In this document: positions 25,587-36,711 of the stretch, piece after piece
Numbering within the stretch: the stretch's first letter is position 1
How the letters are laid out: every line of letters begins with the position of its first letter
From: Comamonas testosteroni
GTDB taxonomy: Bacteria > Pseudomonadota > Gammaproteobacteria > Burkholderiales > Burkholderiaceae_C
DNA: 64,000 nt
Assembly: GCF_003569915.1 (NCBI RefSeq)
Contig: NZ_KZ984447.1
Span: 106,500 to 170,499 of the forward strand
Direction: 5' to 3'
Notes under the pieces: model-generated
The model's database searches: none
What the model was told of the DNA's origin: nothing
What the model saw: the letters and a program-made list of their open reading frames with translations, nothing else
Program-made: the position numbers and the translations under genes

Positions 25587-25601
25587 GGTGATAGCTATCA
25601 A
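25587..25601. repeat. Half copy of repeat family A
   Basis: Only the palindromic core TGATAGCTATCA plus AAA is present, just downstream of the HerA-like gene stop. It is the end motif of the longer repeats. Confidence 0.45.
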
Positions 25602-25605
25602 AAGA

Positions 25606-27132
<1,527 letters not shown>

Positions 27133-27212
27133 TTTGGGTTTCCTCTGAAGGGAGCTTGCAGTCAAAAGTAAAATCGCAGCTGCTAGGTTAAATCAATATC
27201 AAAGGACTCTCT

Positions 27213-27932
27213 GTGGCAGGACACAGCAAATGGGCCAACATCCAGCACCGCAAGGGTCGCCAGGATGAAAAACGTGGCCGCATCTGGACCCGCATCATTC
27301 GCGAAATCATGGTCGCAGCACGCCAGGGTGGCGGCGATCTGACAGCCAACCCGCGTCTGCGTCTGGCGGTGGACAAGGCCAAGGCCGCCAATATGCCGGC
27401 CGACAATATCAAGCGCAATATCGACAAGGCCACAGGCAACCTCGATGGCGTGACCTACGAAGAAATTCGTTACGAAGGCTACGGTATTGGCGGCGCCGCC
27501 ATCATCGTGGACACAATGACCGACAATCGCGTGCGCACGGTTGCCGATGTGCGTCATGCTTTCAGCAAGTACGGCGGCAACATGGGCACGGAAGGCTCGG
27601 TGGCTTTCCAGTTCAAGCATGTGGGTCAGATTCTGTTTGCCCCCGGTGCTGATGAAGAAAAAATCATGAACGTGGCACTGGAAGCCGGTGCCGAAGACGT
27701 GATTACCGATGAAGACGGAGCCATCGAAGTGCTGACAGCACCCGGTGACTTCGAGCCTGTGCGTGATGCGCTGCAGGCTGCAGGTCTTGCGCCCGATATG
27801 GCGGAAGTGACCATGCGTCCTGAAAATACAATCGCTCTTGAAGGCGATGACGCAGCGCGCATGCAAAAGCTGCTCGACATGATTGAAGATCTGGATGACG
27901 TTCAAGACGTCTACCACAACGCAGAACTATGA
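27213..27932 (+). CDS. yebC: YebC/PmpR (TACO1) family protein
   Basis: This 239-residue protein has the canonical start [18 protein letters not shown], the [16 protein letters not shown] motif and the C-terminal [14 protein letters not shown]. The start is GTG 27213 with AAAGGA 7-12 bases upstream. The family, long called transcription regulators, is now tied to translation of difficult sequences. Its stop overlaps purD by four bases (ATGA), so expression is coupled to purine synthesis. A more diverged paralogue lies at 9287. Confidence 0.95.
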   Translation: MAGHSKWANIQHRKGRQDEKRGRIWTRIIREIMVAARQGGGDLTANPRLRLAVDKAKAANMPADNIKRNIDKATGNLDGVTYEEIRYEGYGIGGAAIIVDTMTDNRVRTVADVRHAFSKYGGNMGTEGSVAFQFKHVGQILFAPGADEEKIMNVALEAGAEDVITDEDGAIEVLTAPGDFEPVRDALQAAGLAPDMAEVTMRPENTIALEGDDAARMQKLLDMIEDLDDVQDVYHNAEL

Positions 27933-29221
27933 AAATTCTTGTGATTGGCGGCGGTGGCCGTGAACACGCCCTGGCGTGGAAGTTGGCTGAGTCGCCCAAG
28001 TCGACCAAGGTGTATGTGGCTCCCGGCAACGGTGGCACGGCCCTGGCGGGTGGCAAACTGGAAAACCTCAACATCACCGATGTTCAGGCCCTGCGCGAAT
28101 GGGCGCAGGCTGAAAAGATCGCCGTGACCGTTGTGGGCCCCGAAGCGCCTTTGGCTGCTGGCGTGGTCGATGAATTCCGCGCCCACGGCCTGAAGATCTT
28201 TGGCCCCTCCAAGGCGGCTGCGCAGCTGGAGTCTTCCAAGGCCTTCTCCAAGGCCTTCATGCGCCGCCACGGCATCCCCACGGCGGACTACGACACCTTT
28301 ACCGACCCTGTTGCGGCCCACGCCTTCGTGGACCGTCTGGGCGCGCCCATCGTCGTCAAGGCCGACGGCTTGGCCGCGGGCAAGGGCGTGGTGGTTGCCA
28401 TGACGCTTAAGGAAGCCCACGATGCTGTGGACTTCATGCTGGTGGACAACAAATACGGCGTGCAGCACAACGACGGCGGCGCGCGTGTGGTGATTGAAGA
28501 GTTCCTCGACGGCGAAGAAGCGTCCTTCATCGTGCTGTGCGACGGCAAGAACGTGACGGCTCTGGCCACCAGCCAGGACCACAAGCGCCTCAAGGACAAC
28601 GACGAAGGCCCCAACACCGGCGGCATGGGCGCTTATTCGCCCGCCCCCGTGGTGACGGCCGATGTGCACCACCGCGCCATGCGCGAAATCATTCTGCCCA
28701 CCATTCGTGGCATGGAAAAAGACGGTATCCCGTATACCGGCTTCCTCTACGCGGGCCTGATGATCGACAAGGCCGGTCACCCCAAGACGCTGGAATTCAA
28801 CTGCCGCATGGGCGACCCTGAAACCCAGCCCATCATGATGCGCTTGAAGAGCGATCTGGTGGACGTGATGCTGGCCGCTGCCGAAGGCAAGCTCGACCAG
28901 CTGGAGCTGCAGTGGGACCGCCGCACCGCTTTGGGCGTGGTCATGGCTGCTGCCGGCTACCCTGAAGACCCCCGCAAGGGCGATGTCATCACCGGCCTGC
29001 CTGCGGCGGCCGACGATGCCATGGTCTTCCACGCCGGCACGCAGCTGAACGGCGAAGGCCAGCCCGTCACCAGCGGTGGCCGCGTGCTGTGCGTGACCGT
29101 GCTGGCAGATAGCGTCAAGCAAGCTCAGCAAAAAGTCTATGACGTGGCCCGTGGCATCCATTTCGATGGCGCCCAGTACCGCCGCGACATTGGCTTCCGT
29201 GCTGTCAAGAAGGCTGACTGA
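27929..29221 (+). CDS. purD: Phosphoribosylamine-glycine ligase
   Basis: This 430-residue ATP-grasp enzyme performs the second step of purine synthesis, joining glycine to phosphoribosylamine. It begins [21 protein letters not shown]-grasp segments include [24 protein letters not shown] and [13 protein letters not shown]. It overlaps yebC by four bases and hemF by one base (TGATGA), forming a yebC-purD-hemF operon. Confidence 0.97.
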   Translation: MKILVIGGGGREHALAWKLAESPKSTKVYVAPGNGGTALAGGKLENLNITDVQALREWAQAEKIAVTVVGPEAPLAAGVVDEFRAHGLKIFGPSKAAAQLESSKAFSKAFMRRHGIPTADYDTFTDPVAAHAFVDRLGAPIVVKADGLAAGKGVVVAMTLKEAHDAVDFMLVDNKYGVQHNDGGARVVIEEFLDGEEASFIVLCDGKNVTALATSQDHKRLKDNDEGPNTGGMGAYSPAPVVTADVHHRAMREIILPTIRGMEKDGIPYTGFLYAGLMIDKAGHPKTLEFNCRMGDPETQPIMMRLKSDLVDVMLAAAEGKLDQLELQWDRRTALGVVMAAAGYPEDPRKGDVITGLPAAADDAMVFHAGTQLNGEGQPVTSGGRVLCVTVLADSVKQAQQKVYDVARGIHFDGAQYRRDIGFRAVKKAD

Positions 29222-30174
29222 TGACGCAGGCATCCCCGGCGCTCGCCGCCGACCAGTTGCCTGCCGCCCAGGTGCGTGAGTACCTGACGGGCCTGCAGGC
29301 CCGTATCACGCAGGCGCTGGAAGACATCGAAGGTGAGGGCGGGGCTCGCTTTCTGGCCGATGCCTGGCACAAGGCACCGGGCGAGAAGCTGCAGGGCGAC
29401 GGCATCACCAAGATCATGGAAGGCGGCCGCGTGTTCGAGCGCGCCGGTTGTGGTTTCTCGCATGTGCGCGGGCCGCAGCTGCCGCCTTCGGCCACGCAGC
29501 ACCGGCCTGAGCTGGCGGGTGCACCGTTTGAAGCCATGGGCGTCTCGCTGGTGTTTCACCCGCGCAACCCCATGGTGCCTACGGTGCATATGAATGTGCG
29601 CATGATTTCGGCCGGCCATGAAGGCCAGCCCAAGACCTGCTGGTTTGGCGGCGGCATGGATTTGACGCCTGTGTATGGCTTTGAAGAAGATGCTGTGCAT
29701 TTTCACCAGACTTGCCGTGATGCGCTGACGCCGTTTGGCGATCAGCTCTATCCACGCTTCAAGACCTGGTGTGACGAGTACTTCTTCCTCAAGCACCGGG
29801 GCGAGCAGCGCGGCATTGGCGGCATCTTCTTTGATGACTTCAGCGAACTCGGTCAGCAAGGCAGCTTTGCCATGCTGCAGTCCGTGGGCGATGCTTTCCT
29901 CAAAGCTTATTTGCCCATCGTGCAGCGCCGCCAGAATGCACAGTACACGCAACAGCAGGTGGACTTCCAGCGCTACCGCCGTGGTCGCTATGTGGAGTTC
30001 AACCTGGTCTGGGACCGCGGCACACACTTTGGCCTGCAGTCCGGTGGCCGCACCGAGTCCATCCTGCTGTCCATGCCGCCCCATGCGGACTGGAGCTATC
30101 AGCGCGAAGATGCCCCCGGTACGCCCGAGCGTGCGCTGATCGAAAAATACCTGATTCGCCGCGACTGGCTGTGA
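29221..30174 (+). CDS. hemF: Oxygen-dependent coproporphyrinogen III oxidase
   Basis: This 317-residue enzyme of heme synthesis decarboxylates two propionates to vinyl groups using O2. Family signatures are [39 protein letters not shown] and [17 protein letters not shown]. The start shares a base with the purD stop. A perfect 12-bp hairpin terminator follows the stop, ending the operon. Having the aerobic enzyme fits an oxygen-respiring organism. Confidence 0.97.
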   Translation: MTQASPALAADQLPAAQVREYLTGLQARITQALEDIEGEGGARFLADAWHKAPGEKLQGDGITKIMEGGRVFERAGCGFSHVRGPQLPPSATQHRPELAGAPFEAMGVSLVFHPRNPMVPTVHMNVRMISAGHEGQPKTCWFGGGMDLTPVYGFEEDAVHFHQTCRDALTPFGDQLYPRFKTWCDEYFFLKHRGEQRGIGGIFFDDFSELGQQGSFAMLQSVGDAFLKAYLPIVQRRQNAQYTQQQVDFQRYRRGRYVEFNLVWDRGTHFGLQSGGRTESILLSMPPHADWSYQREDAPGTPERALIEKYLIRRDWL

Positions 30175-30181
30175 TCAGCAC

Positions 30182-30228
30182 ATTTCCCTGCTGGCAGTCC
30201 ATAAAGCCCTGTCAGCAGGGAAATTTTT
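30182..30228 (+). terminator. Terminator after hemF
   Basis: ATTTCCCTGCTG (30182-30193) pairs perfectly with CAGCAGGGAAAT (30213-30224), followed by TTTT. The 19-base loop is long, but the stem is strong. Confidence 0.85.
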
Positions 30229-30404
30229 AGAAAACTATAATTTCAATAGCTCGATGCGCAGATCCTTACTGGCGCATCCCTGTTTTTCAATGCGTGAAGA
30301 GTGCAGGCCCTGCGGGTCGGGACGCTCGGACTTATCCAGCCCTGATACGGGTGTGGCGCGGCACACGCTATATTGATCCCATCATTTACTGATTCCATCG
30401 CCTG

Positions 30405-31073
30405 ATGACCACCTCCACCAAATCGGATTCCGCAGCCAAGCGCGACGTCACCAAACTCCAGCGAGCCATTGTTGACGGTCTCGAAGACGTCAAGGCCCAC
30501 GATATCCAGGTGTTCAACACCGAAGCCCTGTCGCCGCTGTTCGAGCGCGTGATCGTGGCCTCGGGCACTTCCAACCGCCAGACCAAGGCGCTGGCCTCCA
30601 GCGTGCGCGAAGCCGTCAAGGCCGCTGGCTTTCCCGTGCCCCGCCAGGAAGGCGAAAGCAATGGCGAATGGATCATCGTGGACTGCGGTGCAGCTGTCTG
30701 CCACATCATGCAGCCTGCTATTCGCCAATACTATCGTCTGGAAGAAATCTGGGGCGAAACACCCGTTCGCCTGAAGATTGGTGCCGCCAAGCCCAAGCCC
30801 GCTGAGCTGGCTGCCAAGAAGCTGGCCGCCAAGCAGGCCGTGGAAAAGGCCGCCGCTGAAAACACCGTGGTCGAGAAAAAGCCTGCAGCCAAGAAAGCTG
30901 CGGCCAAGAAGCCTGCGGCAAAGTCTGCTTCTACTGCAGCGGTCAAAAAGCCTGCCGCCAAGAAGACCGTTGCCGCCAAGACCGTGAAGATCAAGCCCAG
31001 CACTCCACGCACAGCCAAGGCCGCTACTGCCGCCAAGCCCGCTGCCAAGCGCGCTCCCCGCGCCAAGGCCTGA
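30405..31073 (+). CDS. rsfS: Ribosome silencing factor RsfS with long basic tail
   Basis: RsfS binds ribosomal protein L14 and blocks subunit joining when growth slows. Residues 1-127 form the normal domain, with VVASGTSNRQ-like IVASGTSNRQTKAL (49-62), GEWIIVDCG and YYRLEEIWG. Residues about 128-222 are an added tail of AAKKPAAK-type repeats resembling histone H1, which should be disordered and bind nucleic acid or ribosomes. It heads the rsfS-rlmH pair; nadD, often next to it, is absent here. Confidence 0.93.
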   Translation: MTTSTKSDSAAKRDVTKLQRAIVDGLEDVKAHDIQVFNTEALSPLFERVIVASGTSNRQTKALASSVREAVKAAGFPVPRQEGESNGEWIIVDCGAAVCHIMQPAIRQYYRLEEIWGETPVRLKIGAAKPKPAELAAKKLAAKQAVEKAAAENTVVEKKPAAKKAAAKKPAAKSASTAAVKKPAAKKTVAAKTVKIKPSTPRTAKAATAAKPAAKRAPRAKA

Positions 31074-31091
31074 TCTGGCTGCTGATTCGCG

Positions 31092-31559
31092 ATGAGACTG
31101 ACCATCGTGGCCGTAGGCCTGCATGTGCCGGACTGGGCGCAGACGGCCTACGACGATTACGCCAAGCGCTTTCCGCCCGAACTCAAGGTTGAACTCAAGG
31201 CCGTTAAGACCGAGCCGCGCGGCTCCAAGACGGTCGAGACCTTGTACGCGGCAGAGCGCAAGCGCATTGAAGCGGCCATTGCCCGTGGTACCCGCATCGT
31301 GGTGTTGGATGAGCGCGGCACCAATCTGACCACCAAGGCACTGGCTCAGCGCCTCAAGGGCTGGCAGCTCGAAGGTGACGACGTGGCTCTGGTCATCGGC
31401 GGCCCCGATGGACTGGACCCCGAGTTCAAGGCCGCAGCGCATGAACGCATCCGCCTGTCTGACCTGACGCTGCCGCACGCCATGGTGCGCGTGCTGCTGA
31501 TCGAGCAGCTCTACCGCGCCTGGTCGGTGAATGCAGGCCATCCTTATCACCGCGAGTAA
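31092..31559 (+). CDS. rlmH: 23S rRNA (pseudouridine-1915-N3)-methyltransferase
   Basis: This 155-residue SPOUT methyltransferase modifies helix 69 of 23S rRNA. The knot region [13 protein letters not shown] and the C-terminal [20 protein letters not shown] are diagnostic. It starts 18 bases after rsfS. The length matches the family exactly. Confidence 0.97.
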   Translation: MRLTIVAVGLHVPDWAQTAYDDYAKRFPPELKVELKAVKTEPRGSKTVETLYAAERKRIEAAIARGTRIVVLDERGTNLTTKALAQRLKGWQLEGDDVALVIGGPDGLDPEFKAAAHERIRLSDLTLPHAMVRVLLIEQLYRAWSVNAGHPYHRE

Positions 31560-31650
31560 TCAAGCGGAGTAATCGAGGCCGGGTATTGGCGGTTGAGGAA
31601 TAGTGCCTACAGGGCAGCGCGTGCATTTTGATGGCGCGCGTGATACTATG

Positions 31651-31700
31651 ATTTTGATAGCCTGATGCGCTTGATATATATGCGCTAGAGGCGGTTTTAA
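31651..31700 (+). repeat. Repeat family A copy (well conserved)
   Basis: This segment reads ATTTTGATAGCCTGATGCGC, AT-rich middle, GCGCTAGAGGCGGTTTTA. The GCGC arms pair, so the RNA would form a hairpin with an AU-rich loop. It ends about ten bases before the maf start. Confidence 0.75.
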
Positions 31701-31709
31701 TTCAAAATC

Positions 31710-32324
31710 ATGGCGCCTTTTATCTATCTTGCATCCCAAAGTCCCCGCCGCCGCCAGTTGCTGGAGCAGTTGGGCGTGGCTCACGAATTGCTTTTGTCCA
31801 ATGCCGCCGGCGATATTGCCGAAGATGCAGAAGCGATTGAAGCCGAACGCGCTGGCGAAGCTCCGCGTGACTATGTGCAGCGCGTGACCGCTGGCAAGCT
31901 CGACGCTGCCGTGGCCCGCCACGCGCGCCGTGGTCTGGCTGCCGCGCCGATTCTGTGCTCGGACACCACGGTGGCGCTGGGCATGCAGATTCTGGGCAAA
32001 CCTGTAGATGCCGACGATGCGCGGCGCATTCTGCGCCTGTTGTCTGGCACCGAGCATGAGGTGCTGACCGCAGTCGCCATGCAAAGCGGCGCGCAGCGCC
32101 TGCAGGCGCTGTCGGTTTCGACCGTGAAGTTTGAATCCATGAGCGAGGCGCAGATTGATGCCTATATCGCCACCGGCGAGCCCATGGGCAAGGCCGGCGC
32201 CTATGGCATCCAGGGCAGGGCCGCCGCGCACATTGCCGAGATTCGCGGCAGTTACTCGGCCATCATGGGCCTGCCGGTCTATGAAACCGCTGGGCTGCTG
32301 CGCCAGCTGGGCTGGGCACTCTAA
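31710..32324 (+). CDS. maf: Maf-family nucleotide pyrophosphatase
   Basis: This 204-residue house-cleaning enzyme hydrolyses non-canonical or excess nucleoside triphosphates. It opens YLASQSPRRRQLLEQLG and contains the catalytic-aspartate segment CSDTTVALGMQILGKP and GKAGAYGIQGRAA. The DTTV/ILGKP block resembles the YhdE (dTTP/UTP) subgroup more than YceF, though this is not decisive. It lies in the conserved rlmH-maf-rng order. Confidence 0.93.
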   Translation: MAPFIYLASQSPRRRQLLEQLGVAHELLLSNAAGDIAEDAEAIEAERAGEAPRDYVQRVTAGKLDAAVARHARRGLAAAPILCSDTTVALGMQILGKPVDADDARRILRLLSGTEHEVLTAVAMQSGAQRLQALSVSTVKFESMSEAQIDAYIATGEPMGKAGAYGIQGRAAAHIAEIRGSYSAIMGLPVYETAGLLRQLGWAL

Positions 32325-32470
32325 GCGCTGATTTTCCTGAACCAAGCGCAGCTTCGGGACTCCAACTCGCAAGAGTTGCTCTGCACGTTGCCCATCTTGC
32401 GCCTGTCATGGGCGCATCGCACACTGCGTGCAGACATCTGGCAAGACCTATAAAGAAAGAACGACAGTCA

Positions 32471-33958
32471 ATGCAGCAAGATATTTTGATCAACTGGTCG
32501 CCGCAGGAAACGCGGGTGGCGATTGTCGAAAACGGTGCCGTGCAGGAGCTGCACATGGAGCGCCCGCTGGAGCGCGGCCTGGTCGGCAACATCTATCTGG
32601 GCAAGGTCTCGCGCGTGCTGCCCGGCATGCAGTCCGCCTTTATCGACATCGGTCTGGAGCGCGCGGCCTTTTTGCATGTGGCCGATGTCTGGCAGCGCCA
32701 AGAGGGCGGTGAAGCCCCGATGTTTGCGCGCAAGGACCTGCCCCAGGTGCCGATTGAAAAGCAGGTGTTCGAGGGGCAAACCTTGCTGGTGCAGGTCATC
32801 AAGGACCCGATTGGCACCAAGGGCGCACGCCTTTCCACGCAGATCAGCATTGCAGGCCGTCTGCTGGTGTTTTTGCCGCAGGACGACCATATCGGCATCT
32901 CGCAAAAGATTCCGCAGAACGAGCGCGACGCGCTGCGCGCCCGTCTGCAAGGGCTGGTGGGCACCAAGGACGAGGGCGGTGGCGGTGGCTTTATTCTGCG
33001 CACCAATGGTGAGGATTCCAGCGATACCGAGCTGGCCGAAGATATCCGCTATCTGCGCAAGACCTGGGCGCGCATCAAGGATGCGGCGCAGAAGTTGCCT
33101 GCCATGTCCGTGCTGCATCAGGACCTGAACCTGCTGCAGCGCGTGCTGCGCGATCTGGTGGGAGAGAACACGCAAAGCATTCGCATCGACTCCAAGGAGC
33201 AGTTTGCGTTGCTCAAGACCTTCGGTCAGGAATACATGCCTGCAGCGGTGCCCAAGCTGCAGCTGTACAAGGGCGAGCGCCCCATCTTCGACCTGTATTC
33301 CATTGACGAGGAAATCGCTCGCGCGCTGGGACGGCGCGTGGACTTGAAGTCCGGCGGCTATCTCATCGTGGATCAGACCGAGGCGCTGACCACCATCGAC
33401 GTGAACACTGGCGGCTATGTGGGTGCCCGTAATTTCGATGACACCATCTTCAAGACCAATCTGGAAGCGGCCCATGCCATTGCCCGTCAGCTGCGTCTGC
33501 GCAATCTGGGCGGCATCATCATCGTGGACTTCATCGACATGCTGCGCGAAGACCACCAAAGCGAGGTGCTCTCCGAGTTCCGTCGTCAGCTGGGCCGCGA
33601 CCGCGTCAAGACCATGGCGGGCGGCTTCTCGCAGCTCGGTCTAGTCGAGATGACGCGCAAGCGCACCCGCGAATCGCTGGCGCATATGCTGTGCGAGCCA
33701 TGCCCGGCCTGCTCAGGCAAAGGCAATGTGAAGACGGCGCGCAGCATCTGCTATGAAGTGCTGCGCGAAATTCTGCGCGAAGCTCGTCAGTTCAACCCGC
33801 GCGAGTTCCGTGTGGTGGCTTCGCCCAAAGTGGTGGAGATGTTTCTGGACGAAGAAAGCCAGCATCTGGCCAGCCTCTCTGACTTCATCGGCAAGCCGAT
33901 ATCACTGCAGTCTGAGACCGTGATGGCGCAGGAACAATACGACATCGTGCTGCTTTGA
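32471..33958 (+). CDS. rng: Ribonuclease G
   Basis: This 495-residue endoribonuclease matures the 16S rRNA 5' end and degrades mRNA. It has an S1 RNA-binding domain (about 38-125), catalytic D310 in TTIDVNTGG and D353 in IIIVDFIDM, and the zinc-link CPAC (C411/C414). It has no RNase E-type scaffold tail. ATG 32471 gives the family start (QQDILINWSPQETRVA); a start at 32408 would add unrelated residues. It closes the block begun by rsfS. Confidence 0.95.
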   Translation: MQQDILINWSPQETRVAIVENGAVQELHMERPLERGLVGNIYLGKVSRVLPGMQSAFIDIGLERAAFLHVADVWQRQEGGEAPMFARKDLPQVPIEKQVFEGQTLLVQVIKDPIGTKGARLSTQISIAGRLLVFLPQDDHIGISQKIPQNERDALRARLQGLVGTKDEGGGGGFILRTNGEDSSDTELAEDIRYLRKTWARIKDAAQKLPAMSVLHQDLNLLQRVLRDLVGENTQSIRIDSKEQFALLKTFGQEYMPAAVPKLQLYKGERPIFDLYSIDEEIARALGRRVDLKSGGYLIVDQTEALTTIDVNTGGYVGARNFDDTIFKTNLEAAHAIARQLRLRNLGGIIIVDFIDMLREDHQSEVLSEFRRQLGRDRVKTMAGGFSQLGLVEMTRKRTRESLAHMLCEPCPACSGKGNVKTARSICYEVLREILREARQFNPREFRVVASPKVVEMFLDEESQHLASLSDFIGKPISLQSETVMAQEQYDIVLL

Positions 33959-33995
33959 GCCGCGCCAAGAGGGCCGCGAAATTTTTGGAGATGGC

Positions 33996-34838
33996 TTAGG
34001 TTGGCATGGGCTTGCGCGGTGGGGTCTGCTCCCGTTTTAACGTGAGTGGACCCTGAACACGCAAGCGCTCATCGATCTGGCCGTGCAGCACATGCCGGGT
34101 CAATACCCGCTCGATATCGGCTTCGTCGAGCGGCCCATACCAAACGCCCTCAGGGTAGACAATCATCAGCGGGCCATGGTTGCAGGGGAATTGGCAACTG
34201 GTTTGCAGTGGCATCACGCAGTTTTTGAGGCCCGGGGTCTCGCGTATCGTCTTCGCCAGCTGAGGCCAGAGTTTGACCGATCCCTTGGCTGCGCAGCGCG
34301 GCCCTACGCACCAAAGTGCATGGTGTTGAATACTGGGCACCACTGACCAGCCGGCGGGGTCGCGTTCCCAGGCATCGTCGCCCACTACTTCAACGATATC
34401 TCGTACATCGGGCTGGGTCAGTGCAGTGTTGACGGTCTGCGCGAGAGCATCTGCCAATTGCGGTGTTTGCAGAAGTGGCTCGGCAAAGATCAGACGCGGA
34501 CAGTGGTCGCTATCCCGCCGGGCGGCGCGCCAGCGCATGATGAGTTTGTGCAGCCAGCGACGCAGCGATGGCTCGTCAGGCACCATCACGGGCAGGATGA
34601 TGACAGTCTGCGCTTTTGCGCACGAATCCAATGCTTCAGGCAGTGCGGGTTGAGACCGATCCACAAACGCCGCTTGCACCAGCCATGGCGATGGGCCGCG
34701 TGCTGCCAGCGTCATGCGCAGTCGGTCTGCCAGCATCGTCAGTTCATTGGCTGCGTTGGCATAAGCCGCACCACGGCTCAGCAGAATGATGGCCGTCGTG
34801 GAATCAGAGGTGGTGGAGCCGTGTGTCGGTGATGTCAT
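33996..34838 (-). CDS. CbiX-like domain fused to a (2Fe-2S) thioredoxin-like ferredoxin domain
   Basis: This 280-residue protein is last in the B12-uptake operon. Residues about 15-150 follow the CbiX/SirB chelatase fold, but where active enzymes have GHGSR and GxHVxxD this protein has LLSRGAA and VPDEPSLRRW, so the metal-binding histidines appear lost. Residues about 170-260 form a 2Fe-2S domain with CVGPRC, TSCQFPCNHGP and YPEGVWYG. It may be a redox partner for corrinoid or cobalt handling rather than a chelatase. ATG overlaps the btuD stop by four bases. Confidence 0.82.
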   Translation of the reverse strand: MTSPTHGSTTSDSTTAIILLSRGAAYANAANELTMLADRLRMTLAARGPSPWLVQAAFVDRSQPALPEALDSCAKAQTVIILPVMVPDEPSLRRWLHKLIMRWRAARRDSDHCPRLIFAEPLLQTPQLADALAQTVNTALTQPDVRDIVEVVGDDAWERDPAGWSVVPSIQHHALWCVGPRCAAKGSVKLWPQLAKTIRETPGLKNCVMPLQTSCQFPCNHGPLMIVYPEGVWYGPLDEADIERVLTRHVLHGQIDERLRVQGPLTLKREQTPPRKPMPT

Positions 34839-35629
34839 AGCAGCTCGTCTGGAAGAAATTCGATCAGAGGTTTGCCGCTGCGCGGGCTGGGGCGCACCAA
34901 GGCACGGACGCCATATACATCGGCAATGATTTCAGATGTCAGTACCTCGCTGGGCGTGCCCTGGGCGACGAGGGCGCCGTCTTTGAGCAGGTACAGCCGG
35001 TCGCAGTAGTGCGCAGCCAGGGGAAGCTCGTGCAGTGCAGCCAGCGCTGTCAGACCCAAACTGCGGATCAGGTTCATCAGCTCGAACTGATGGCGGACGT
35101 CGAGATGATTGGTAGGCTCGTCCAGCACCAGCAGCGGGGCCTGCTGCGCCAGTGCGCGGGCCATGAGCACGCGTTGTTTTTCGCCGCCAGAGAGGGTGGA
35201 GAACATGCGCTGCGCCAGATGTTCGGCGTCCACCCGCTCCAGTGCCCGTGCAGCGATGCGAAAGTCCTCCTCGCTATCGCGCGCAAAGGGGGATTGGTGG
35301 GGAGTGCGCCCCATAAGAACCACATCACGCACCCGCAATTCGAACTCGCTGGTGTTCTCCTGTGCGAGCACCGCCATGGCGCGGGCGTTGTCACGGGCAC
35401 TGCTCTGCCACACATCGTTGCCGTGGATGCTCACGCTGCCGCTGGCAGGCTTGAGGATGCGGTAGATCATGCGCAGCAACGTGGACTTGCCACTGCCGTT
35501 GGGCCCCAGCAGGCCGACCAGTTCGCCCTTCGTCACATGCAAGCTGACATCGCGCACGATATGGGCTGCAGCGGCCTTCCAGCTCAGTTGGCGGGCCTGC
35601 AGATGCACGGTTGCGGCGGCCTGGTTCAT
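34835..35629 (-). CDS. btuD: B12-type ABC transporter ATP-binding protein
   Basis: This 264-residue ATPase drives import across the inner membrane. Walker A is GPNGSGKST (42-50), the signature LSGGEKQR (146-153) and Walker B LVLDEPTNHLD (167-177). It is of the FecE/BtuD/HmuV type. The start at ATG 35629 overlaps the permease stop (ATGA); an in-frame start at 35662 would run deep into the permease gene. Neighbours and the riboswitch identify the substrate as cobalamin or another corrinoid. Confidence 0.92.
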   Translation of the reverse strand: MNQAAATVHLQARQLSWKAAAAHIVRDVSLHVTKGELVGLLGPNGSGKSTLLRMIYRILKPASGSVSIHGNDVWQSSARDNARAMAVLAQENTSEFELRVRDVVLMGRTPHQSPFARDSEEDFRIAARALERVDAEHLAQRMFSTLSGGEKQRVLMARALAQQAPLLVLDEPTNHLDVRHQFELMNLIRSLGLTALAALHELPLAAHYCDRLYLLKDGALVAQGTPSEVLTSEIIADVYGVRALVRPSPRSGKPLIEFLPDELL

Positions 35630-36711
35630 GTCACCAGTCTTTCGCGTGCGTTCTTGCGGCACAGCATCCAGACAAAGAAGGGGCCGCCCAGTAGCGAGGT
35701 GATGACGCCCACCGGCACTTCGGCGGGCGCAAAAGTGATGCGCGACAACACATCCACCCAGACCAGGAAAATCGCACCCAGCAATGCCGCCACAGGCAGC
35801 ACGCTGCGGTGTTCGGCACCGACCAGCATGCGTGTGACATGGGGCACGATCAGGCCCACAAAGCCGATCGGCCCGGTCAGCGCCACAAGCACGCCGGTGA
35901 CCAATGAAACCAGCACAAACAGCCAGCGCCGCGTGCGCGTGGTATCCACACCCAGCGTCGCAGCGCTTTCCTCGCCTGACAGCAGGGCGTTGAGCGAGCG
36001 AGCCTGTGTCAGCAGCAGAGCTGCACCGATGGTCAGCAGTACTGCAGGCAGACCCAGTTCATCCCAACGAGTGCCAGCCAGACTGCCCAAGGTCCATGTC
36101 AGTACCGAGTTAGCCAGTTCGCGCTGGTCGGCAGTGAGCACGATGAGGCTGGTCGCGCCGCCCAGGCAATACGCAATTGCCACGCCGCCCAGAATCAGGC
36201 GCGAAGCCTGCAGGCGGCCATTGGCATAGGCCAGAAGGTACACGGCTGTGCAAGCAGCCAGCGCGCCGCCAAAAGCACCCATGGGCAGTGCCAGATCGCC
36301 CGCGAAAGACAGAGCACCGAACGCAATCACGCTGACGGCGCCCACCGATGCACCGGAGGAAACACCCAGCAAATAGGGATCGGCCAAGGGGTTGCGCACC
36401 ATGGCCTGCATGGCCACGCCGACGAGTGCCAGGCCCGCACCGGCAAGGGCTGCCAGCAGCACGCGCGGCATGCGCACGCGCCAGACGATTTGAATTTGGG
36501 CAGAAGTCCAGTCGCCGGGCTGTAAACCCAGGCCCAGAAGCTCGCCGATCTCATGCGCTGTGATTAGCCAGGCTTGCTGGGGCGAAATTCGCACGGGCCC
36601 CAGCGTGATGGCCAGGGTGAGCGAGATCAGCAGCAAGGCCAACAGGGCGCTCAGCCACAACGACAGGCGGCGGCGCTGCAGCGCAAAGGCCAGTGTGGTG
36701 GGCATGCTCAT
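35626..36711 (-). CDS. btuC: B12-type ABC transporter permease (FecCD/BtuC family)
   Basis: This 361-residue membrane protein has about ten transmembrane segments. FecCD-family landmarks are VRMPRVLLAALAGAGLALVG, NPLADPYLLGVSSGASVGA and GPIGFVGLIVPHVTRMLVG, the last containing the segment that couples to the ATPase. Four-base ATGA overlaps with btuF upstream and btuD downstream show tight translational coupling. Confidence 0.93.
   Translation of the reverse strand: MSMPTTLAFALQRRRLSLWLSALLALLLISLTLAITLGPVRISPQQAWLITAHEIGELLGLGLQPGDWTSAQIQIVWRVRMPRVLLAALAGAGLALVGVAMQAMVRNPLADPYLLGVSSGASVGAVSVIAFGALSFAGDLALPMGAFGGALAACTAVYLLAYANGRLQASRLILGGVAIAYCLGGATSLIVLTADQRELANSVLTWTLGSLAGTRWDELGLPAVLLTIGAALLLTQARSLNALLSGEESAATLGVDTTRTRRWLFVLVSLVTGVLVALTGPIGFVGLIVPHVTRMLVGAEHRSVLPVAALLGAIFLVWVDVLSRITFAPAEVPVGVITSLLGGPFFVWMLCRKNARERLVT

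Noticed and set aside
25587..25601. TGATAGCTATCA as a transcription-factor site
   Set aside because: The same palindrome is the end motif of many family A repeats, so it is better explained as a repeat remnant.
27911..29233. 440-codon minus-strand open frame opposite purD
   Set aside because: purD on the other strand is certain; the antisense product has no domain.
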